Assembly: GCF_020080835.1 (NCBI RefSeq)
Contig: NC_058159.1
Span: 29,673,525 to 29,737,524 of the forward strand
DNA: 64,000 nucleotides
Direction of reading: 5' to 3'
Origin: Cotesia glomerata
Lineage: Eukaryota > Arthropoda > Insecta > Hymenoptera > Braconidae
This document shows, in pieces, positions 24,314 through 37,472 of this stretch (position 1 is its first letter; every line of letters starts with the position of its first letter). A program made the position numbers and the translations under genes. The notes under the pieces were generated by a model. The model ran no database searches. It was not told the origin of the DNA and was given only the letters and a program-made list of their open reading frames with translations.

Positions 24314-24879
24314 TATATCTGGCTCGAGTTTTTTCTGGAGAAACACCAGCTGACCTATCTTAGCTTTACCTTTACTAGCATCCAGAGCAGTCCTCGAACT
24401 GCAGAGTCGCTCCTCGTTCAATTAAAAGCTAACTCACCGGAACTCGAGAAACAGGCTCAGTGTACCAAACTCAGTCAACGACGAAATTGGATCAAAAAAA
24501 ATTATATACCCGCCATTAAAAAGTTCTTGGGTAAATATTTTAATACGAGGATATAAACTTTCCATTTATTGACATAAGCGGTTTTTTTTTCCTTTTTTAT
24601 TATTAGAGTCTATGTGCAGAAGCAGTAGAGATAAATTGAGATATCGGTTATGTTTTTTTAGGGTTTATTTTGTTGAATATTTTTATCCGACAGGTATATT
24701 TTATATCTAGGCTTGGATGTCTTCCGCGTATTTTTAAAGTATTGAACAGTTGTCAAATGAATTTTTAATCGACTCATCTAGATGTTGAGGACTTACATTT
24801 AACAAAAGAAAGGACCTTCCGTAAAAAATAAATATATTCATTTTTTATTTTGGTTCTATGAAAATTATATTGATTTTAT
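23896..24879. other. Unique sequence with a 32-nt poly-T run
   Basis: The run of T at 24276-24307 follows a GC-richer segment on the opposite strand (24310-24480 read in minus). This could be the 3' poly(A) of an old retroposed sequence on the minus strand. That segment includes gcagttcgaggactgc, weakly like a B box. No target duplication was identified, so this remains a guess. No gene was seen. Confidence 0.3.
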
Positions 24880-25625
24880 CGTTAATATTCACAAGTGGGG
24901 TCATCTAATAAATGTCCTTTCATTTTATTTTATTACTTCAAGTCAATGCGTTCAATATAAAGTTTATCGATTTAATTTTATTTGAAAATTAGTTAATTTA
25001 TTCAGAATAATTTTAATGATTAGTTTAAAAATTTTTTAGCGTAAGAATAAAATTATTTTTTATTATCCGTGAAAATTTTTTTTATATGTCCAAAAAACTT
25101 AAATTTTGAAGTTTTTTTGAAAATAAAATCGAAATTATAAAAAATTTTATTGATTTAAAAATTGTAGAGCATAAAATTTTTAAGAAAAATTATACTAAAT
25201 ATTTTTTTCGGTAAATATTTACAAGTGGGGTCAAAAATTTTAATTTTAATTTTTTTTAACGAAACTTCTATTTGATTTTAATGAAATATTTTTTTTTTTG
25301 AAAAATACATAAAAAAAATGAACAATTAAAAAAAAAAGATTATCACAATTTTAACAAATTTTCTAAAAAATTTATAAATTTTTTAGAAAATTGTGATACT
25401 CAACTTTTTTTTTTAACTTAAAAAAAATATATCAAAAAAAGATAAAATAGAAATTTTATCCAAAAACATGAGAGCCAAAATTTTTTCCAACTTCTGAAGG
25501 CAAAAAAACTATCGAAATCTTTATTTTTTTCTTTCACGACAAAAAAAAATTTGAAAATGTTAATTTTTCACCTAGTTATGGCCCAAAATAGGTTTGACCC
25601 CTCTCATGAATAATTACCGACTTTA
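24880..25625 (+). repeat. Dispersed AT-rich repeat F, copy 1
   Basis: Landmarks acaagtggggtc (24891 and 25221), a cacaattttaacaaattttc hairpin block, and cacctagttatggcccaaaata near 25570 recur in inverse order at 53490-54345. It is non-coding and very AT-rich. Confidence 0.65.
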
Positions 25626-26924
<1,299 letters not shown>

Positions 26925-27158
26925 TTTTTTTTGTATTTAAAATTAAAAAATGCTTTTTGATAAGAAGAATTATATGTTTGTTGAGAGCAAAAAAATTATA
27001 TAACTTTGAGAATTCGAGTCTCGATTAACTCATTACTTATTTTATTAATACGAAAGCTATCAGTTGATAAGATGTCAAAGTTATACGCCAATCAGATGAA
27101 AAATCACCAGTACAAAATGTCACGACTTATCTTGAGAGACAAACAACCAACAGGCTTG

Positions 27159-27190
27159 TATATAAAAAGTAACTTCTGATGCAATTAGTC
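27159..27190 (+). promoter_or_regulatory. TATA box and probable start region of peptide gene
   Basis: TATATAAAA at 27159-27167 lies about 85 bp before the ATG at 27245. A ttagtca initiator-like motif lies about 25 bp downstream of it (27184-27190), which would leave a 5' leader of about 55-60 nt. Spacing fits an arthropod core promoter. No experimental support exists in the sequence itself. Confidence 0.55.
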
Positions 27191-27244
27191 ATATGAAAGT
27201 TATACTTTTAACACTTTAAGTTTTTGTCTAATAATAATTAAATA

Positions 27245-27526
27245 ATGCATAAATTTTTGTTGATCGGAATCATCGCCGTGGTTGGACTCCTGGCTTCGGT
27301 CAACTTTGTCGATGGTTGCTACGAACTTGGTCAATGGGTATGTAGATTAACACTAAAGAATTTACGTTATTTATATTATTATTGGTATTAATATTGATTT
27401 TTTTAGTGCCACGAGAGCGCAGGTTATCCTTGCTGCAATTCCGACCTTTATTGCACTTCTACTTGGATCTCTGCTGGAACATGTATACCTAGTCATCGTT
27501 ATGCCGAAATGGTTGATGGTTTGTGA
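27245..27526 (+). CDS. Secreted six-cysteine knottin-like peptide, two exons
   Basis: Exon 1 is 27245-27337 and exon 2 is 27407-27526. A 69-nt phase-0 intron has a gtatgt donor and a ttttttag acceptor. The product is 70 residues. Residues 1-24 form a signal peptide with a hydrophobic core at about 4-18. The mature part carries cysteines at 25, 32, 40, 41, 47 and 57, i.e. C-X6-C-X7-CC-X5-C-X9-C. That is the inhibitor cystine knot (knottin, conotoxin-like) framework, and six such cysteines would pair 1-4, 2-5, 3-6. The intron falls just before the second cysteine. Small ICK peptides are known in arthropod venoms, teratocyte secretions and polydnavirus gene sets, and some are antimicrobial or neuropeptide-like. 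The sequence does not say which applies here. The frame is intact. A candidate AATAAA lies at 27720. No neighbouring paralogue is seen, so it appears as a single gene in a transposon-rich desert. Confidence 0.85.
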
Positions 27527-28194
27527 ATAATTATCTTTATCCTTGTTGACACTTACTAAAAAAAAATTTTGTTATAAAAAATGGTTGTGTAATCCAAATT
27601 TATTATTCCAAACATGCATAGTGACATTTAAGTGACTTCGATGATGTGATAATTTTGTCAAAAGTAATTAAGACTCTGACAGTAAATTTTTTAAACAAAA
27701 ATTTAGTGCTTTAATAATAATAAAATTAACTTTAGAAAATTACCGTCGATAAAAATATATTTTTTGAATATGTAACTTGTTAAACTTTTAAAAATATGTC
27801 TTACAAGACGTTATCTAAAATTTTCTCTGGTTTAAAACGTTATCTTTAAAGATCAGGGTGAGACACTTAGTATATCTGGTCACATTTTTCATCTGTTGAG
27901 TCAACCAAAATATCACTTTATAAATCAAAATTTTCTTTTGACATGGAATTTTTAAGTAGAAAAATTTAATAAATCCTGTTATGTAAATATTTACTTTTCT
28001 ATAAATTAAAGTGTCGGGGATTTAAAATTGTCGATGATTCACGTGACATATTTTTCTAGAAAAAACATTTTTTCCTCAAATAAATCCACCTTTACAAATT
28101 TTTCTTATAAAGAAATTTATTGGGCTTAAAAAAATAAGACATTTAAAAAAACGACAACTACTTTACTTTTATAACCACAGCTGTCATTTTTCTA
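27527..28194. other. 3' flank of peptide gene, AT-rich
   Basis: The gene's 3' UTR probably lies in the first 200 bases (AATAAA at 27720-27725). The rest is AT-rich without recognisable structure. Confidence 0.4.
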
Positions 28195-28403
28195 CACGGA
28201 AAAAAGTAAACTATAATAAATAACAGTCGATTTATAATAAGTAATGATCAACTGCTAAAAATTACCATTTCAAACAGTAAAATCGTGATTTTACAATTCA
28301 TTTTATAATATTTACCATTTAAACGTTACAATTTACTTTTAGTATAGTAGGTAGTATAATTAATTTTTCTCTGTGTGAATATTACAGTTTACTTTTTTCC
28401 GTG
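28195..28403. mobile_element. MITE, CACGGAAAAAAGTAAAC ends, 209 bp
   Basis: The left end is cacggaaaaaagtaaac and the right end gtttacttttttccgtg, flanked by TA on both sides. The arms are complementary with attataataagtaa-like motifs. It is non-coding. It shares its first 10 bases with the elements at 19574 and 45238 but differs inside. Confidence 0.88.
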
Positions 28404-30379
28404 TATACACTAATATAAAAGAATTGTTAATAAATTCACAAAATTATTTATTAACATTTCAATAATAATCTGTTAATAGATTAAAAAATTAATTACTATT
28501 TATTATTTAATTTTTTTCTGTGTATTTTTTTAAAATCACATCTGTCAATTCTCTATACCTGCAATAGAGTCTTTTGTCTCTTGCTCCAATTTCTCTTTGA
28601 ACCTTCTTCTTCTTCTGATAATGCATTCCTCAATCCAAAGCTCCATTTGGCTCAAACAGCGCGACATCCCCAATGAGGATGTTGAATCCGTATCAAAGGA
28701 TCCTTGCAATTAGACAGGATCGAAATAAAAGTAAGTACATTTGTATTCACATTGACATCCCATGGATTAATCCCCCATCTGTGCTTTGATGGACCTCGCC
28801 TTAAGCCTTAACCCCGTCAATGCATCAATGAATCAAATATCAAGTACATATAGACGATAATAGTCTTGCACTGGCAGTGCAAATAGAGAAATAAATGATT
28901 GTCGAGATAAACTCGTTTACCACAATACCAAATGAGATATTAATGCACTCACAATGACTCGGACACAATCGTATTGTGTACTTTGTATTACAATTTATAG
29001 TATATTTTATGTACTGATATAATATAATATAATATAATACAAGGTATGTATCTAGAGTAGAGTGGAGAAGAGCATACAGAGCAGAATACACCATCCACGG
29101 TGAATAAGAATCAGCTTAGTCTATTTGCTCAGCTTGGATGGAACGAATAGAACGGCGTGTCACGCTGTCGTCAAGGATCAGGACAGACAGTAACTGGCGC
29201 TGTCCTCTTTCTTTACCTTCCGGGGATAGCCGACCCGCTTCACTGATGTACTTCATCAAGAATGTATTTCCTTTTGGACGAAACGGCTACTTTAGGGCAC
29301 TAAATATTCAAAATACACTCTATCAAAATCAGGCAGCTGTTATTTTGTCAATTTTATAGTTCAAGATCATAATTTTTTAATTATTTTAAGTTTTTGGACT
29401 AAAAAAAAATTTATTGATAAATTTTAGTAATTTTTTAAAGACATTTTAGATAAAATAATAAAATATAATTTCTTTTGTTAATAAAGAAAACAAAATTACA
29501 TATTTGAAACTCAGTAAGATATAAAGCAATTTATAATTATACATTTAATATGTTGGTATTTTAGATGAATAATTATGTTAATTTCGGAAATAATAATCTT
29601 ATTGTTGATCTTGAATACTAAAGATGTTTGGACTATTTAATGATGTTGAGGTAGGCTAAAATTATGCGACTATTGTAAAATAAGCATTAATTTTTACAAT
29701 TTTTTTAAATGTTTAATTTTATTATTATTTGTAATATTTATTTATTTATTGTTAACTCTTGTAGCATAGAGTGAGAATTATTGCACAATTAACTTAAATA
29801 GAAACTAAAAAATTCTTTTTTCAAATACAGTAAAATAAATACAATTTATACATTAAAAAAGTAGTAATAAAAAATTTTTTTTAATAACAATACAATTGCA
29901 GGAAATTATACACTAAGTAATAAAAATTCAGTAGGTATAATATGACTAGTTATTTGTAATAAAATATATTCTGTTACAATTTTAAAGAAAATGCACTTGA
30001 ATAAGCAATAAAGCTGCGATTTGAGCGAAAAAAATTTTTTTTCATTAAAAATAATTATAAAAATTATGAAAAGTCTAAAAATGACTTCCTATTAATAAAT
30101 TAATGGACAAAAAAAAATTAAATGACCATAAACTTTATTTTTCAATTTATTGTCAGACAAAAACAATTTTTAAATATTATTAAACAATTATAAAACATTA
30201 TTAAACAATTATAAAACATTATTAAACAATTATTAAACATTATTAAACAATTATTAAACATTATTTAATAATTATTAAAGATTATTGAACATTATCAGAC
30301 AAAAAAAATTATTGACATGAAGTAAAAGTTTAACAAAGTCATTGTAAAAAAAAAAATAGTCAATTAAATTATATCCTTT
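28404..30379. other. Unique island and AT-rich stretch with short tandem array
   Basis: 28550-29360 is a GC-richer unique island (frames at 28840-29359 unsupported). 29360-30380 is AT-rich. 30170-30300 is a tandem array of about 19 bp units of the type acattattaaacaattat. No gene was seen. Confidence 0.45.
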
Positions 30380-31812
30380 TAATTTCATCCCAAATATTCC
30401 TTAGCTAAGCCTCATTACTCCTCAGTACCTTATTTATTCATAATCAAATAACTAAAATTCTCCTCCTCAAACTCTATTCCACCCAGACTATTATTCTAGC
30501 AAGGCATATTTCGTGAATGAAAGCGTAGATATATTTGCCTACGGAAAAAAAGTAATCCAGTCTCTCGATGACATGTTTGTTCAGGACCCAGGATCTCGGC
30601 CTAAACTGGGGACAATTCACACGAGAGGATGTACAAAGTAATTTGGTGTTTGCTCAGCGCTTTAAAGTGCGCTGTCCATGTAATCTTTGGTGCTTATGGT
30701 TATGTATATACTGTATAATAATAATGATTGGGGTGAATACCCATTCCCTCTACTCGATTTCTTCTTCCTTCTATACTATTCCTTCGGTTGCCATTCCTAT
30801 TGAACCCGCGATAGATAGAGACATACACATAGATAGACGTACAATGTAGCGAATAGTAAGTAGCGGTATTATATATATATATATAACAGAAGACATTTCA
30901 ACAGACTAAGCCGTGGTGAATCGATGGGTTTAACTGTCTATGTCTATGTCAGTAGACAGACACTGTCACAGAGAAGTCCATCTTGTAGGTCTTCTTTATT
31001 TTGGTTCACTTCTCGAGGGTTTTCTTTATACTTATACTCATACTTATACTTAGACGCCGAGATCGAATGTTGTCTTCTCTACTTCTCTACTTTATCCCTC
31101 TATATATGTATATAGACTGTTATTCTACAAGCTGGAGGTGGACAAACAGAGCAGATCGGTGGATGAATGACGAAAAATCATTGGCTCGGAGAAACCTGAC
31201 TGTATATTCAGCGGCTGCTGGATCTTTGTTCTGTCGCGATTCATCGCCACCGACCGGAAATCAGAGGACGAATTTCTGTGTGTGCTAAGAGACCGAGCAA
31301 TACAAAATACTAAATAGTGATTGTGGGAACACCGACATTACTTTGTGTGTTTTTTATCTTAATTTTTGGTTTTGTTTATTATACCTTTCTTTCTTTCTTG
31401 CGTACTTTTTTTCGTTTTATTTTTGGAGCCTTTATTATGCCGCAGATCGTGATTGTACGTCAGTAGGGGGCACTTCGAACGTCCTCAAGTTCATGTGGGA
31501 GTCGGGGAGTAGACTGGGACTCAACTGAGGACGGAAGGAATTCGATCCAAGCTTAAATTATACGTCACCTGAGAAGAATTGCATTGCTGGGGCTTTTAAA
31601 TAATATTACAGTCGGTTTTCTAGTTTGGGTTGGGTAAAAGGGGCGGACTTTTTTTATTCGTGTGAAAATATTTTTGCGGGAGAGTTTTAGGGGTTGGTTG
31701 ACAATTTTTTTAGTCGGTATCAATTTTTTAAATTTTGAAGTTTAGTTAAGATTATTTTTATTGATAATTCATTAATTAAAATAAATAATAGTTTACAAAA
31801 ACTAAAGCAAGG
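30380..31812. other. Unique GC-richer island, no supported gene
   Basis: Unique sequence with a small (TA) run at 30873-30886. Open frames at 30568-30849, 31001-31288 and 31343-31528 are low-complexity or hydrophobic without motif, and they lack convincing splice borders. Confidence 0.4.
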
Positions 31813-32575
31813 CTTTTTATAGAAAACTAAAAAAAAAATAGAAAATAAATTTTAATAAATATAAATTAATAATAGGGTAAATAAGAAAAAAATGTTTTAT
31901 TTTAAAAAATCCGTGGGGTGCATGGTGTCAATAGTTATAAATGTTTCATTGACAGATATAAGAAGAATTATTATTTCGATAATATTTTAAAAAGCACTCC
32001 ACGCTTTTTTCAAAATAAAACAATTTTTTCTTATTTACACTATTATTAATTTATATTGACTAGAAAATTGAGCGCGCTTTGCGCGTTTTTATTACAATGT
32101 TTATTATCGATAATTTAATTAATCAATATTTTGGCAAATTTTAATCATTAACATATTTAATAACTTAATCTTGGGAATTTGGACAATAAATGAAGATAGT
32201 TTAAATATAGACGAGAACTTAAATATTAATTGTACAATGAGGGACACTTTTAGACATATAGAGCAAGAATTTGGCATAAACACCTGTAAGAAGCTCAAAG
32301 ATTTTCTTCGTTGCAATTCTTATAATTTAATACCTTCATTTACTGTCCAAATTCTCAAGATTAAGTTATTTAAATATTTTAAATATGGAAGAGAACTTAA
32401 ATTTGAATTATTAATATTTAGCCGTTGCCATAGTAACCGTTGCTATGGTAACCGTTGCCAAAGTGGTTACCATAGCAACGAAAAACGACAACAGTGAAAA
32501 ACGTCACATCAACTTTTTAATAAAGGATTAAAATTTATTTTCTATTCTTTAGTTTAGTTTTCTATAAAAAGCATG
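31813..32575. mobile_element. Foldback element interrupted by Helitron B
   Basis: The left arm begins tttttatagaaaactaaa at about 31815. The right arm ends tttagttttctataaaaag at about 32572. The arms remain complementary through aaataagaaaaaaatgtttt and into gcactccacg / cgtggggtgc. The right arm is split by the Helitron at 32060-32527; with that removed the palindrome is continuous. Confidence 0.8.
32060..32527 (-). mobile_element. Helitron B copy 1 with X-box array
   Basis: On the minus strand the 5' end is TCCTTTATTAAAAAG. The 3' end is the hairpin CGCGC-AAA-GCGCG, then 13 nt ending CTAG. It is bounded by A and T in the host foldback element, exactly as Helitron insertion predicts. The interior carries about four copies of the X-box-like palindrome (gttgccatagtaac, gttgctatggtaac, gttaccatagcaac) at 32421-32480. 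It has no Rep/helicase. The open frame at 32171-32497 is a by-product. Confidence 0.85.
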
Positions 32576-34140
32576 TTTTTTAGTTTTTTAAAACTATTAT
32601 TTATTTTTTACTTTTTAGTATTCTTTTTGGTATTCGAAAATTTGTTAATATTAGATAAATCGATTAAAGATAATGATTGGAAATTAAAATTAAAATTAAA
32701 ACATCAATTTTTGTCTTATTAACTATAGTTAAAATTTATATAAATTAACAAAAATCTTCTTTTGTAAATTGAATAATGGAATAATCTTATTAAATTAGTG
32801 TATAACAAATTAGTGTATTGTCATCGGTCCTCGATAAATCTACAAAGTTTGAAAGAAATCTGGCCGTTAAAAGTGGGTCAAAATCGCGCCCAAAGAAGTC
32901 GATTACAAACGTACAAGTAAAGTTAATAAAAAGCGTGTAAAAATAAATTCATTGATTTTTTTATTTAAATCAAAAACGTAAGAATTTTTACAGAAAAATT
33001 TTAAATTGAAGTTTAAAATAAAATTGAAATATTATTTATAAAAGCGAAAAATAAACTTATGAAGTTTTTAAAGGAAGTAATGTTATATATAATTATAAAA
33101 TAAAATAACTTCTTGACTTAGTTAAGAGTGTAACGTCTTCACAGTAAGAATATTGACAAGCCTTCTGGTTAAATTAATTACCTTAATTAATAATGTATAT
33201 ATGTATTAAAATGTTCTCTATATACACATTATTAACCAAGTTTAATAATATTTAAATAGATTCAAATACGAGCTGTCGAAACTTTAAAGATTTATATTTC
33301 ATTAAAGTAACTTCGCAAGTTAAATGGGTCAAAAAGTTATCGGAAATTTATTGCTCCAAATATAAATCTAGGTATCGTTATATATATACCGATATATAAC
33401 CTGTTATATCACAAGAAAAATATAATAAATAAATAACTAGTTCATCAATATTATTTAAAAACTGAAAAAAGTTTTATAAAAGTCATAAGTTGGGAGTCGG
33501 TGAGGATATTGACTTATATTTTCTCAATTCCCAGGACTGATCACAGTCAAGCATTTCAAGTTTCAGTTCTAATAATTGTGTTTTCATTTGAGCGAAACGC
33601 GGCTCCAGATTCTTTTCTTCTATTTTCTCTCATTCGATTGCTGGAAAAAAGAACTTTGAGGATTGAGCAAACACAAGATGAGCAAATACCAGCCAGCCAT
33701 TTTATGATCCTTACCAATTGGTCTTTCTATCACTCTCTACACATAGATACTTTTATTTGGAGTGAGCTCGCGACTTTATTATTGATTTTCTCGACTGGCA
33801 AATATATGTTATATACTTCTGTATTTATTTTTATTTATATACTTCATATCATGCTCAATATATATAAATGTAAATATATAAATATAATAATAAAAAACCA
33901 CCCGATTTGTAAAGCTGTATATGCCAATATAAACTTAAATATATATCGCCTTTTCAGAAAAACAATGCATTATATATTTTATAGATGATGTGTAAGTTAC
34001 ATGGTGGATGAGAATAGTATAAATGAGGAGTTATCGAAAAAAATAAATTTAAAGTATATTTGTATGGAAGTTTTCAAATAAATACTGATGATTTCGCCAA
34101 TAGCTGTCAATTTAAAAAAAATTGTGAATAATAATAATAA
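32576..34140. other. AT-rich stretch, no supported gene
   Basis: The 162-codon frame at 33500-33988 is hydrophobic, AT-driven in its second half and lacks a motif, so I do not call it. The remaining sequence shows nothing by eye. Confidence 0.4.
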
Positions 34141-35380
34141 TCTATATTATTATGAGAATAAGCAAAATTTTGTGACCAGTGTATTTATATGATAAAATGG
34201 GTTTTTATAGTTAAATTTGGTATCATTAGAAAGGCCTTGACCTAGAGTTCTGCCTTTTCATGATTTCATATTATTATAGGTCTATCTCTAGATACATAAT
34301 TAAGAAATTACCTTGTATCTTGAGAACTATTGACATTTTTAAAGATATAAGCTCATCCTGATATTATCCTCATCAAGACCTTTCATTTGAGTACCCACAC
34401 CAATTTTTCATATATTTATGTATGTTATATATATGTATATATGAAAAGTATATCAAAATGCATGCAGGTACTCAAATGAAAGCTCTTAATAAGTGTAACA
34501 TCGGAATGAGCTTATATCTTTAAAAACATTAATAGTTAAAAAAGTTCAGTGCAGTTTAACATAATTAAGAAATGACCTTGTATCTTATGAACTATTGGCA
34601 TTTTTAAAGATATAAGCTCATCCTAATGTTACACTCATCAAGACTTTTCATTTAAGTACCCACATCAACTTTTCATATATTTTATATATTTATATATTTC
34701 ACAAATACCATATATATAAAATATATATAAAATGCCATGTGGGTACTCAAATGAAAGGTCTCGATGAGTGTAACATCGAAATGAGTTTATATCTTAAAAA
34801 ATGTCAATAATTGAGAAATTACATTGTATCTTGTCAATTAATGACATTTTTGAAGATATAAGCTCATCCTGATGTTACATTCATCGAGACCTTTCATTTA
34901 AGTACCCACATCAATTTTTCATATATTTATATGTATCATATATATGTATATATGAAAAATATATGAAAATACATGTGAGTACTTAAATGAAAGCTCTTGT
35001 TGAGTATAACATCAGGATGAGCTTATATTTTTAAAAATATCAATAGTTAAAAAGGTACAGTGCAATTTAAGATAATTAAGAAACGACCTTGAATGTTGAG
35101 AACTATTGACTTTTTCAAAGATATAAGCTCATCCCGATATTACACTCATCAAGACCTTTCATTTGAGTACCCACATCAATTTTTCATATATTTATATATA
35201 TTTTATATATTTCTATATATGAAAAATATATGAAAATACATGTGGCTACTCAAATGAAAGCTCTTGATGAGTGTAACATCGGGATGCGCTTATACTTTTA
35301 AAAACATCAATAGTTAAAAAAATACAGTGCAATTTAACATAAGTCATTATTTAATAAAGCAAAATTTTAGTTCACAATTA
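34141..35380 (+). mobile_element. Helitron A copy, four palindromic subunits, 3' end lost
   Basis: The 5' end is TCTATATTATTATGAG at 34141. Four foldback subunits follow, at about 34360-34500, 34610-34780, 34870-35010 and 35130-35280. The copy stops in ttttagttcacaatta near 35380, before the terminal hairpin and CTAG. The second subunit is a variant (cacaaatacca loop, atgccatgtgggt arm) found otherwise only at 62975-63080. Confidence 0.85.
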
Positions 35381-36807
35381 ATAATAATAATAACACCAAC
35401 AATTTTTAATTTTTAATATTTGATATTAAAAAAAATAATAATAATAATAAATTTAAAGATATCTGTTACTTAAAAAAATGATAAAAACTTAATCAAATAA
35501 ATAAATGGATCTATAAAGTAAGATTGGCGTTCTCCAATCGGCATTCTCCATCTCCAACAGAACGTGTCCTTTATAGTATTCGGTCGTTATATTAAAAAGC
35601 ATCCTCTGGCCGTATACTTGGGTGTTTAATCCCATGGCTCTGGAGAATCGGGTGAGACAGTGCCCGAAGCAGTGAATTCGCGCCTCCACGGGTTCTTTTC
35701 ACCCTTCTGTCTTCTATCTTTCCTTCCACCTTTCACTGGTTGACGATACACCTCTAAAGAGAACCACTTTCTTTATTCTTATTGTTGGTCCTTTATTTAA
35801 ACTCTTTTTTTCTCGGATCTTTTATTTATTTTAATGCCGAGTATTTTTCTTCCTCTGCTACACTTATTTTTATTTTCTGGCTCGTCTTCATCTTCTTTTC
35901 ATTCTACATTTCGACATTCTCGGGCTTAAGCTCCGCTCAGTATCACTCTTTGCTTGTGTATTGTATCAAAGTATCTACATATGTGTATGTGTGTGTGTGT
36001 GGATTTTATACATACATAATAGCTCGGATACTATACAGAGCATTTCGCATTTCTTTATTTTCTTCCCCGGTTACAGCCAACCCGGTCTACTCATGGATAC
36101 ATCGTACGTGTTGATGTTACTGTTGTGAATGTGCCTGTCCTCGAGATTCTTACGTATAAGCAGATCTTACACGAAAACAACTAAACAACGGGCAGAGAGC
36201 CGAGAGCTGCGTCGTGGATCTTCCGCCAATTACAGACACGCAGCCTGAATTGTTGTCTGAATTCCCGGGCCTTGAATATATTTGTACAAAAGATACACCA
36301 TGAATAATAAAACGGCGAAACTATTTTTTATACACACCCTCCACCCAGACAGTAATTGAAATAGAGTAGACAATAAAAACAGATAAAAAGGTTAACAAAC
36401 CGCTAAATTAAATTTTAAAACGCAAATGCCAGTGCTGACAGGAACCGCCTGAAAATATGCACAACCGAGAATTTTATAACTAAAAGTCGATCCCGTCATT
36501 TTTTAAATTCATTATGCATTCAAAGTGTTTCATTCATTGTACTATTCTTTACGAGGTTTTTTTTTTCATAAAGGAAAACAATATGTGATGTATGATCAGA
36601 TATTTTAAATTAAATTTGTTAGATTATGGGTATATTACTTTAAATAAATTATGAAATTTAGTTCATCTATTATAATGCCTTTATTAAATTATGACTCAAA
36701 AGGAATATTTTTACAAGAAGCGCTCTTGTGATCAATTGACTAAAAATGAAATGAAAGAGTGTAATGATCTTTCAGTCATACACACTTATTAATAACAATA
36801 ATAATAA
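35381..36807. other. Unique island with flanking AT-rich sequence
   Basis: 35381-35480 holds (AAT)n-like runs. 35480-36540 is GC-richer unique sequence in which frames at 35489-35689 and 35782-36114 are unsupported. A (GT)n patch lies at about 35984-36000. No gene was seen. Confidence 0.4.
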
Positions 36808-37472
36808 TCTATATTATTAAGAGAATAAGCAAAATTTTGTGGCCAGTGTATTTATATGATAAAATAGGTTTTTCTCTCCAATAATCAATTTATGATGATA
36901 AGTATTTAAGCTGCATTCGAAAATGCTCTATCTCTAGATACATAATTAAGAAATGACCTTGTATCTAGTGAACTATTGACATTTTTAAAAATATAAGCTC
37001 ATCTCGATGTTACACTCTTCAAGACCTTTCATTTGAGTACCCACATCAATTTTTCATATATTTATACATATTATATATATGTATATATGAAAAATATATC
37101 AAAATGCATGTGGGTACTCAAATGAGAGCTCTTGATTAGTGTAACATCAGGATGAGCTTATATCTTTAAAATTGTCAATAGTTGAAAAAATACAGTGCAG
37201 TTTAACAAAATTAAGAAATGACTTTGTACCTTGTGAACTATCGACATTTTTAAAGGTATAAGCTCATCCCGATGCTACACTCATCATGACCTTTCATTCA
37301 AGTACCAACATCATTTTTTCATATATTTATATATTTTATATATATGTATGTATGAAAAATATATGAAAATGCATGTGGGTACTCAAATGAAAGCTCTTGA
37401 TGAGTGCAACATCGGAATGAGCTTATATCTTTAAAAACGTCAATAGTTATAAAAAGTACAGTACAATATATC
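36808..37472 (+). mobile_element. Helitron A copy, two subunits, 3' truncated
   Basis: It starts TCTATATTATTAAGAGAATA at 36808. It carries two palindromic subunits (about 37000-37150 and 37260-37410) and breaks off after gtacagtacaata near 37472 without hairpin or CTAG. Confidence 0.85.

Noticed and set aside
24276..24480. SINE with poly(A) tail on the minus strand
   Set aside because: Only a weak B-box-like match, no A box at proper distance, no target duplication and no second copy in the window.
27245..27526. Proviral polydnavirus segment around the cysteine-rich gene
   Set aside because: No segment boundary motif pair, no other polydnavirus-type genes nearby; the gene alone does not establish this.
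33500..33988. 162-codon plus-strand ORF
   Set aside because: The second half is AT-driven Ile/Tyr/Asn/Lys sequence, with no motif, and the start is not an ATG in good context.
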